Shown: positions 5,880 through 11,071 of the stretch, piece after piece
How positions within the stretch are numbered: position 1 is the stretch's first letter
Layout of the letters: the number at the start of each line of letters is the position of its first letter
Source: an uncultured Acidobacteriaceae bacterium
Lineage (GTDB): Bacteria > Acidobacteriota > Terriglobia > Terriglobales > Acidobacteriaceae
DNA: 11,071 nucleotides
Reading direction: 5' to 3'
Assembly: GCA_903842845.1 (NCBI GenBank)
Contig: CAIMNN010000040.1
Coordinates: 1 to 11,071 of the forward strand
The notes under the pieces: model-generated
Database searches by the model: none
Seen by the model: the letters and a program-made list of their open reading frames with translations, nothing else
Told to the model about the DNA's origin: nothing
Program-made: the position numbers and the translations under genes

Positions 5880-6323
5880 ATGAGGAAGAATCTTGTTCTT
5901 GCGTTGGTGTTGGTTTGTGGATTCTTTAGCGCCGTTGCAGCAGGGGCACAGAGGGTTGTGATGTCGCCGGACGGGAACTGCAAGGCTTCGATCCCCGGTG
6001 GGTGGATAGTGGATGCGGCCAACGGCAGGGCCAACTCGGCCGATATGAGGAGTATTGTTTCGGTCGATAACGACACCAATACGAAGACCATTGCAGAGCT
6101 GAAAGCAACTTTGACATACGCATTCCCTGAGATGAAGATATTGAGCGAGACGGCGACCGAACTTTGGACGCTGAACACAGTGGAGACGCCGCAAGGCATG
6201 CGCGACAACATCTATCGCGCGCTCAAGACCAATGGAGGGATGTGCACTGCCGATTTTTCTTACTATGACCAGTCGATGGCCGGTACAGCGAAGAATGTGG
6301 TGGGGACGCTGAAGGGGAAATAG
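5880..6323 (+). CDS. Small secreted protein of unknown function
   Basis: A 147-residue protein with a clear signal peptide: MRKNLVLALVLVCGFFSAVAAGAQ, cleavage likely after AGA or nearby. The mature part of about 123 residues begins RVVMSPDGNCKASIPGGW and has two cysteines (in DGNCK and GGMCTADF), compatible with one disulphide. The pattern of an early 'SIPGGW' segment followed by alternating strands and a helix is seen in small exported domains, but I do not recognise a family. Three in-frame ATGs occur (5871, 5874, 5880). AAGGAG at 5865-5870 leaves 9 bases to 5880, while it touches or nearly touches the other two, and 5880 places the MRKN charge at the terminus, so 5880 is preferred. The gene is flanked on both sides by copies of the palindromic repeat and the TAG stop opens a nonamer array. 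Confidence 0.78.
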   Translation: MRKNLVLALVLVCGFFSAVAAGAQRVVMSPDGNCKASIPGGWIVDAANGRANSADMRSIVSVDNDTNTKTIAELKATLTYAFPEMKILSETATELWTLNTVETPQGMRDNIYRALKTNGGMCTADFSYYDQSMAGTAKNVVGTLKGK

Positions 6324-6365
6324 CGGAGTTAGCGGGGCTGGCGGGGTTAGCGGAGTTAGCGTTGG
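6321..6365 (+). repeat. TAGCGGRGT nonamer tandem array starting on a stop codon
   Basis: TAGCGGAGT, TAGCGGGGC, TGGCGGGGT, TAGCGGAGT, then a degraded TAGCGTTGG. As after ribE, the first TAG is the stop codon of the upstream gene. It is the same family as 5526-5565. Confidence 0.88.
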
Positions 6366-6378
6366 AGAACGGGCGGCG

Positions 6379-6420
6379 TTGAATCCCCGGTCCCCAAATG
6401 CTAGGGACCGGGGGCCCCCG
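6379..6420. repeat. Palindromic 42-base repeat, copy 2
   Basis: CCCCGGTCCC (6385-6394) and GGGACCGGGG (6404-6413) form a perfect 10-pair stem around the loop CAAATGCTA. It is 34/42 identical to copy 1. It lies 13 bases after the nonamer array in the convergent gap. With no T-run it is not a standard terminator, although the hairpin could still stall or protect transcripts from either side. Confidence 0.87.
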
Positions 6421-6462
6421 ACGTACCAGACAGCCTGAAGAGAATTGGTGAGTGGAGAAATA

Positions 6463-6510
6463 GCAAAGGCAAAAGCAAATGCAGATCCCTCGCTTCGCTC
6501 GGGATGACAG
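6463..6510. repeat. GCAAAR hexamer run plus dispersed palindromic repeat
   Basis: Four hexamers (GCAAAG, GCAAAA, GCAAAT, GCAGAT; 6463-6486) run into ATCCCTCGCTTCGCTCGGGAT (6485-6505), an imperfect palindrome, then GACAG. On the minus strand it reads as the often-seen translated string CHPERSEGSAFAF, which marks a dispersed intergenic repeat known from many bacterial genomes. The 6324-6587 gap thus holds three repeat types and no gene that I can support. Confidence 0.75.
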
Positions 6511-6587
6511 CTCATGGATAGGATTAGATTTAAGAAACACACAAACTCATCGCGAACTTGGGATGCCAGCAGTTTTATAGATGAAGT

Positions 6588-7106
6588 TTATTCGACTGCC
6601 TTCCAGCTTTCGACCAAGGATTTCAATTCTTCATACTTCGGTAAGGATGATGGGATGAAGACACAACCAAAGAATCTGGCTGCAAATCTACTTCTTCTTT
6701 CTGAAATGCCGATGCCTGGACGTTCAGCGGTGTCGCTATTTACCTCAAAGATGGTGCGAACTTTTCCTTTGTGTATTGTTCTTGTTCGGCAGATGGTTTT
6801 CTTACCGTGGAATTCAGAAACCTGAGTGATGGAGTCTTCGTAGACAAGAAATCTCGATGTGATGGATTTATAAATAGGTTTTCCAAAAACAAAAAAAGCA
6901 GTCAGTAATCCATACACAAGACTTAGAATTGCAAAACCTAAAGCAAAAAGTCCAATTTCCAAAAACGGCATAGTTCCTTTGTACCTAAGTATGTTATATC
7001 CAAAAAAAATTACGAACCAAGTACAAGCCGTAAATAATGCGATGACTAATTTACGCTTTAGAGTAATTTTGCCGAACTCATAACTGCTTTCATAAATATC
7101 CATCAT
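6588..7106 (-). CDS. AT-rich two-helix membrane protein of unknown function
   Basis: A 172-residue protein with two membrane helices (about residues 19-40, KLVIALFTACTWFVIFFGYNIL without the final residues being certain, and 47-74), then a cytoplasmic domain of about 95 residues. That part, with VYEDSITQVSEFHGKK, then KVRTIFEV, then GIGISERRSRFAARFFGCVFIP and a final helix LPKYEELKSLVESW, resembles bacterial PH-like domains in layout; this is a tentative structural guess. Start: ATG at 7106, preceded by GAGGTGA; the adjacent ATG (7103) is an equal candidate and gives better spacing. It lies 17 bases after the stop of the CapA-like gene on the same strand, so the two may share a transcript. 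Base composition is strikingly AT-rich compared with all neighbours, with A runs such as at 7002-7009, which points to a separate origin or relaxed constraint. Confidence 0.75.
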   Translation of the reverse strand: MMDIYESSYEFGKITLKRKLVIALFTACTWFVIFFGYNILRYKGTMPFLEIGLFALGFAILSLVYGLLTAFFVFGKPIYKSITSRFLVYEDSITQVSEFHGKKTICRTRTIHKGKVRTIFEVNSDTAERPGIGISERRSRFAARFFGCVFIPSSLPKYEELKSLVESWKAVE

Positions 7107-7123
7107 TCACCTCGTTTCCAAAT

Positions 7124-8551
7124 TTATTTTGTTTGCGGCAGCGGCGGCGGGTCGATGACGAACTCGTTGCCGGTGCGGTTGAGCAGGATGCGGCGGCGGT
7201 CGTCGAGGAGTTTTAGTTTGTTGGAGAGTTCGATGAACTCTTTTTTCTCGTCGGGTGTGAGCTCGCGTGGGGCGACATTCGTCTGCACGGCTAACTGAGG
7301 CGAAGGCGGCGGCGGCTGAGTGATGCGGGTGAGCTCGTCGAGGCGGGTCTGGAGCTTCGGCATTTCGCGGTCTATTAGCGTCGGCATGATGACGGGGGTT
7401 TTGGTTTTGCCGGCGGCTATCTCGTTGCGGTTGTTTTCTTCCCACAGCGGCATGATACCGACATCGGCGAGCTCGAACTGGGTTCCGGCGGGGCCGTAAT
7501 CTTTTTTGACGACGGAGAATTGCGCGAGCATCTCGTCGCGCGGGTCGCCTTCTTTGTCAGGCATCACGTTGTCGACGTAATTGCGCGATTGGTTCGACAA
7601 AAAATTGCCCAGCGAGTAAAAAATAATCGTGTTGCGGCCGTCGGCGGTGCGGTAGCTCTCGACTGGTTGCAGGACGTGGGGATGATGGCCGACGATGACG
7701 GATGCTCCGGCGTCGAGGATGCGATGGGCGAGTTCGATGTCATCGGGGCGCGGGGCGGGCGCGTACTCGACGCCCCAATGGATGGAGACGACGAGGAAGT
7801 CGCACTGGGTGCGGGCCTTCTTCACAGCTTCAATGACAGTCTCGGGTGTGAGCGTGGCGGGGTCTGTAATTTCTTTTTTGACCTCAGCCGGGTAGGGCAG
7901 AAAGTTGACATGTGGCTGCGCGGGGTCGGATGGGTTGGATGCGCCGTTGAGCCAGCGCGTCATGCCGAGCCAGCCGACGCGGATGCCGTCCTTCTCGACG
8001 ATGAGCGGTTGCCAGGCAGTAGCGGCGGTATCACCGGAGCCGATAAACAGGAGGCCCTGCTTTTTGAGGTGCTCGCGTGATTCGGCGAATCCGGCCCAGC
8101 CCTGGTCCATGACGTGGTTGTTGGCGAAGCTGACGAGCTTGATGCCGCTGGCCTTTAGGGCTTCGATGAGGTCGGTGGGGGCGTCGAAGAGGAAGGGTTT
8201 TGTGCCGTGGGAGTGGGCGGGGGCGACCGGGGTTTCAAAGTTGACGAATCCGTAGTCGGCGCGGTGGAAGATGTCGGCGACGTTGGCGAAGAGGGCGGTC
8301 CAGCCTTGAACGGTGGACGGCTGGGTGGAGGTGGTGTCGGCGGCTTTGGCAGCGGCGCGGACCGCCTCGTGGGGGATGACATCGCCAGCGACGGCGAAGC
8401 TGATGCGGCCGACTTCGCGCGGATATTTAACGGGCGCGGGCTTTGGGTGCGCCGAGACGGAGCCGATGGAGACGCCGATGAGGGTGCCTGAGAAGGCGGC
8501 GAGGAGCGCGATGCGCAGGAAGCGGGGCGAGCTGAATTTGCCGGGGAGCAT
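7124..8551 (-). CDS. Secreted CapA family protein (poly-gamma-glutamate synthesis/metallophosphatase fold)
   Basis: A 475-residue exported protein: signal peptide at residues 1-34 (FLRIALLAAFSGTLIGVSIG, then SVSA). The CapA/PGA_cap fold follows, related to calcineurin-like metallophosphatases: AVAGDVIPHE (54-62), FVNFETP (102-108), SFANNHVMDQG (141-151), VVSIHWGVEY (254-263), VIVGHHPHVLQ (286-295) and FYSLGNFLSN (311-320). The metal-ligand pattern is complete. CapA proteins are linked to polyglutamate capsule synthesis in bacilli, but no capB or capC partner is here and many homologues have other or unknown roles. A C-terminal extension beyond about residue 350 holds a PPPPSP linker (413-417) and a charged helix (432-458). 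The ATG at 8551 has no ribosome binding site; the signal peptide supports it. It is divergent from the pilus genes. Confidence 0.88.
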   Translation of the reverse strand: MLPGKFSSPRFLRIALLAAFSGTLIGVSIGSVSAHPKPAPVKYPREVGRISFAVAGDVIPHEAVRAAAKAADTTSTQPSTVQGWTALFANVADIFHRADYGFVNFETPVAPAHSHGTKPFLFDAPTDLIEALKASGIKLVSFANNHVMDQGWAGFAESREHLKKQGLLFIGSGDTAATAWQPLIVEKDGIRVGWLGMTRWLNGASNPSDPAQPHVNFLPYPAEVKKEITDPATLTPETVIEAVKKARTQCDFLVVSIHWGVEYAPAPRPDDIELAHRILDAGASVIVGHHPHVLQPVESYRTADGRNTIIFYSLGNFLSNQSRNYVDNVMPDKEGDPRDEMLAQFSVVKKDYGPAGTQFELADVGIMPLWEENNRNEIAAGKTKTPVIMPTLIDREMPKLQTRLDELTRITQPPPPSPQLAVQTNVAPRELTPDEKKEFIELSNKLKLLDDRRRILLNRTGNEFVIDPPPLPQTK

Positions 8552-8770
8552 GATTGGTTCAACTTTAGCAGGAAACTTGAGCCTCAGATATAGGGCAATT
8601 GAAGGCGAATTTTGGGCGGAAGGGCGGCTATGGAGCCGGGCAGAAGCTGCTGGCCCGGAATTGAACGCTGGCCGTTCAATGTGCGTCTATCTTCTGCTGA
8701 AACTGTTAACCTTATGGGAGCGGCTCCGGTGGTCGGGGTACGCCGCAAAGGCTTGCACGGAAGAGTGTGA
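8552..8770. promoter_or_regulatory. Divergent control region between CapA-like and PilC-like genes
   Basis: 219 bases without a gene. It holds a perfect inverted repeat TTGAACG-CTGGC-CGTTCAA (8661-8679), which looks like an operator or small hairpin; CCGGGC/GCCCGG (8636-8641 and 8653-8658); and GCGGC/GCCGC (8720-8724 and 8742-8746) just before the pilC-type gene. On the minus strand TAAAGT (8567-8562) ends 10 bases before the CapA ATG and could be its -10 box. I cannot place a convincing promoter for the plus-strand gene. GGAAGAG (8759-8765) is its ribosome binding site. Confidence 0.5.
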
Positions 8771-9964
8771 ATGGCTGAATTTGTCGTCAAAATGTCGGAT
8801 GAGCGCGGTCGGGTTGTGGAGCAGACGGAGTCTGGGGCCACGGCCGAGGAGTTGCGCGCGCGGTTTGTGCAGGCCGGGTACCATGTTTTCTCGGTAAAGG
8901 CGCGCGGAGTGGCCGGGTTTGGCCGGCAGCGCAAGGTGAAGCTTGAGCCGTTTTTGATTTTCAATCAGCAGTTTTTGACTCTGATAAAGGCCGGGTTGCC
9001 GATTTTGGGTTCGCTCGAGATGCTGGCGAAGAACCAGAAGGATGCGCATTTTGCGAACCAGATCAGCGCGGTTGCGCAGCGCGTGAAGACGGGCGAATCG
9101 CTGTCGCAGGCGTTTGAGGCAGTGGGCGGATTTCCGCTGATGCACACGACGACGCTACTGGCGGGCGAGCGCTCGGGCAACTTGCAGGAAGTGCTGGAGC
9201 GGTACGTGAGCTTCCAGCGCATCTCGCTGACGTTCAGGAAAAAGCTGGTGGCGTCGCTGATTTATCCGGTTGTGTTGATGGTGTTGGTGACGGCGCTGTT
9301 GATCTTCATGTTCACGGTAGTCATTCCGCAGTTTGCGCAGTTGTATGACCAGATGGGTTCTCACCTGCCGACGATGACGGTTTATCTTTTGAGCTTCGGC
9401 AAGTGGATGCAGAAATACATTCTTTATTTGATAGCCGCCTTCATTTTGTTGGGGCTGGCGTTTTACCGCTATTCCCTTACGGACAAGGGGCGCGAACGCA
9501 TTGACGGGATACGCATCAAGCTGCCGGTGCTGGGCAAGATCTGGTTGAAGTACCAGGTGGCGCTGTTCTCGCGTACTTTGTCAACGCTGTTGACGGGCGG
9601 CTTGCCGCTGGTTCCATCGCTTGAGACTGCGGCGCGGTCGATCACGTCGAGGAAGATATCGCAGGCGGTGTTTGAATCCATAACGACGGTGCGCGAGGGC
9701 AAAAGCCTTGCGGACTCGATGCGGCTGTCGGGGGTTTTCCCTGATCTGTCGATAGAAATGATAACGGTGGGCGAGCAGACGGGCGCGCTGCCAGCGATGT
9801 TGAATTCAGTTTCAGAGTTTTTTGAAGAGGACGTGGCGACGGCGCTGACCGCAGCGTTGGCGCTCATCGAGCCAATGATTCTCATCATCATGGGTGTGGT
9901 CGTGGTGATCATTCTGATTTCGCTGTATCTACCCATCTTCTCCTTGGGCCAGATGGGCCAATAG
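8771..9964 (+). CDS. Type II secretion system F / type IV pilus PilC family platform protein
   Basis: Inner-membrane platform protein of a type IV pilus or type II secretion machine; it couples the cytoplasmic ATPase to pilin assembly. The 397 residues are typical. An N-terminal cytoplasmic part (FVVKMSDERGRVVEQ, EELRARFVQAGYHVFSVK) leads to two T2SSF domains (about 66-188 and 266-388). The duplicated motif is visible: FNQQFLTLIKAGLPILGSLE (64-83) and FSRTLSTLLTGGLPLVPSLE (266-285), with AGERSGNL (131-138) and VGEQTGAL (333-340). Membrane helices lie at about 160-185, 215-233 and 364-388. The start has GGAAGAG 5 bases upstream. It is followed by an ATPase gene after 8 bases, so they are one operon. 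Whether this is PilC or GspF cannot be decided without pilin or secretin genes. Confidence 0.93.
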   Translation: MAEFVVKMSDERGRVVEQTESGATAEELRARFVQAGYHVFSVKARGVAGFGRQRKVKLEPFLIFNQQFLTLIKAGLPILGSLEMLAKNQKDAHFANQISAVAQRVKTGESLSQAFEAVGGFPLMHTTTLLAGERSGNLQEVLERYVSFQRISLTFRKKLVASLIYPVVLMVLVTALLIFMFTVVIPQFAQLYDQMGSHLPTMTVYLLSFGKWMQKYILYLIAAFILLGLAFYRYSLTDKGRERIDGIRIKLPVLGKIWLKYQVALFSRTLSTLLTGGLPLVPSLETAARSITSRKISQAVFESITTVREGKSLADSMRLSGVFPDLSIEMITVGEQTGALPAMLNSVSEFFEEDVATALTAALALIEPMILIIMGVVVVIILISLYLPIFSLGQMGQ

Positions 9965-9972
9965 GGACACAT

Positions 9973-11071
9973 ATGCCAGAAGAAGTATTGATAACGTTGC
10001 CGGGTGAGGCAGATGAACGGACGATGGCGGAGTCGCTAGCCAAGCGCTACCGCACCGAGTTCATCGACCTGAAGAACCACAAGATACAGCACGACCTGCT
10101 GCGCACGGTTCCGGTGGAGCTGATGTTCCGCTACAACTTTGTGCCGATCGAGCAGTTGGGCGAGACGCTGGTGATAGCGGTGAGCGACCCGTCGAAGCTG
10201 ATGATGCTCGACGAGATAGCGGGACTGCTGGGGCATCGCATCAGCCCGAGGGTGGCGACGCTTTCACAGATAACCGACCTGCTCAAGAAGACCGAGCAAT
10301 CGCAGCGCGTGTTGGACGAGGCCAGCGAAGGGCTGACCTTCGACGTGCTGACAGGCGATGAAAATCCCGACGAGAGCATCTCGATCGAGAAGCTGACGAG
10401 CGAAGAAGATATCAGCCCGATCATCAGGCTGGTGGATACGACGATCTTCACAGCGCTCGAACGGCGCGCGTCGGATATTCACATTGAGACGTACGACGAC
10501 TCGGTGGTGATGAAGTACCGTATCGACGGTGTGCTGCAAATGGCGTTGGCGCCGATCGCGCGCGAGCATCACCAGACAATTTTGTCGCGTATCAAGATCA
10601 TGAGCGAGCTCGACATTGCCGAGCGCCGCGTTCCGCAGGACGGACGTTTCCGCGTGCGCTACAAGGGCCGCCTGATTGACTTCCGCGTTTCCATTATGCC
10701 GACGGTGCATGGCGAGAACGCCGTGTTGCGCGTGCTGGATAAAGAGTCGATGAGCGAGAAGTTCCGCAACCTGACGCTGGATGTGGTTGGGTTTGAAGAG
10801 AACGATCTGCGCCGCTTCCGCCGCTACATTCGCGAGCCGTACGGCATGGTGCTGGTGACGGGGCCGACGGGTTCAGGTAAGACGACTTCGCTGTACGCCG
10901 CGCTGAACGAGATCAAGAGCGACGAAGACAAGATCATCACGATTGAGGACCCGGTTGAGTACCAGATCCGCGGCATTACGCAGATCCCTGTCAATGAAAA
11001 GAAGGGGCTTACCTTCGCCCGCGGCCTGCGCTCCATCCTCCGCCATGACCCTGACAAGATCCTCGTCGGGG
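9973..11071 (+). CDS. PilB/GspE-type assembly ATPase (3' truncated by the window)
   Basis: Hexameric cytoplasmic ATPase that powers pilus extension or secretion; the first 366 residues are present and the frame is open at the window end. Order: a short N-terminal MshEN/GspE-N-like domain (about 15-110: ERTMAESLAKRYRTEFIDL, VPIEQLGETLVIAVSDP), an acidic linker, then the T2SSE motor with RRASDIHIETYDDSVVMKYR (SDIHIE at 167-172), IAERRVPQDGRFRVR, Walker A GPTGSGKTTS (297-306), the Asp-box IEDPVEY (324-330) and the His-box start LRHDPDKILVG just before the cut; the Walker B acidic residues would follow. The start is ATG at 9973, 8 bases after the stop of the platform gene; the upstream AGGGACAC is a modest ribosome binding site. 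The N-terminus is shorter than usual for MshEN-containing PilB. Confidence 0.92.
   Translation, partial: MPEEVLITLPGEADERTMAESLAKRYRTEFIDLKNHKIQHDLLRTVPVELMFRYNFVPIEQLGETLVIAVSDPSKLMMLDEIAGLLGHRISPRVATLSQITDLLKKTEQSQRVLDEASEGLTFDVLTGDENPDESISIEKLTSEEDISPIIRLVDTTIFTALERRASDIHIETYDDSVVMKYRIDGVLQMALAPIAREHHQTILSRIKIMSELDIAERRVPQDGRFRVRYKGRLIDFRVSIMPTVHGENAVLRVLDKESMSEKFRNLTLDVVGFEENDLRRFRRYIREPYGMVLVTGPTGSGKTTSLYAALNEIKSDEDKIITIEDPVEYQIRGITQIPVNEKKGLTFARGLRSILRHDPDKILVG

Noticed and set aside
6514..6825. A 103-codon plus-strand frame in the AT-rich stretch
   Set aside because: No ribosome binding site and no recognisable features; it is antisense to a minus-strand frame that has two clear membrane helices and a ribosome binding site.
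8651..8666. A sigma-54 promoter (TGGCCCGGAATTGAAC) before the pilus gene
   Set aside because: The GG and GC dinucleotides are not at the required spacing; there is no GC at the -12 position.
8680..8770. A c-di-GMP (GEMM) riboswitch before the pilus gene, suggested by CGCCGCAAAGGC
   Set aside because: The segment lacks the GEMM order of motifs (GCAAAGCC followed by a second hairpin with its receptor), and only about 25 bases remain before the ATG. The GCGGC/GCCGC hairpin explains the resemblance.

Overview
The window is a GC-rich, densely coding piece of a bacterial chromosome. It carries housekeeping biosynthesis genes (haem, riboflavin), secreted or envelope proteins, and the start of a type IV pilus / type II secretion cluster. 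The gene families, the many GTG-, GCG- and CGG-rich codons, and the style of short repeats between genes suggest an Acidobacteriota-like organism. That placement is inference; there is no rRNA or marker phylogeny here.

Layout. 16-1185 (+): two small exported or membrane-anchored proteins of unknown function. 1236-3220 (+): hemE and hemH, overlapping by 4 bases (ATGA), the late steps of haem synthesis, closed by a heptamer repeat and a clear intrinsic terminator. 3374-4720 (+): a secreted metal-dependent amidohydrolase with its own promoter and ribosome binding site. 4860-5739 (+): ribE (riboflavin synthase) and a 57-residue zinc-ribbon protein. 5880-6323 (+): a small secreted protein. 6324-6587: a convergent, repeat-packed intergenic stretch. 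6588-8551 (-): a secreted CapA-type metallophosphatase-fold protein, followed 17 bases downstream by an AT-rich two-helix membrane protein. 8552-8770: a divergent control region with hairpins. 8771-end (+): a PilC/GspF inner-membrane platform protein and a PilB/GspE ATPase cut by the window edge.

How the genes work together. HemE makes coproporphyrinogen III and HemH inserts iron into the porphyrin. The enzyme(s) between them are not in this window. The PilC-like and PilB-like proteins would form the membrane platform and extension motor of one pilus or secretion machine. The other genes have no evident shared pathway.

The most distinctive signal lies between the genes. Short tandem repeats (heptamers GGGAACA and GCGTCTA; nonamer TAGCGGRGY) repeatedly start at, or right after, stop codons. 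A 42-base palindromic element occurs twice with stem-preserving substitutions. hemE and ribE both lack a Shine-Dalgarno and have TAAAAT exactly 12 bases before ATG, which suggests leaderless mRNAs. I found no CRISPR array, tRNA, rRNA, transposase or clear defence or biosynthetic novelty system.
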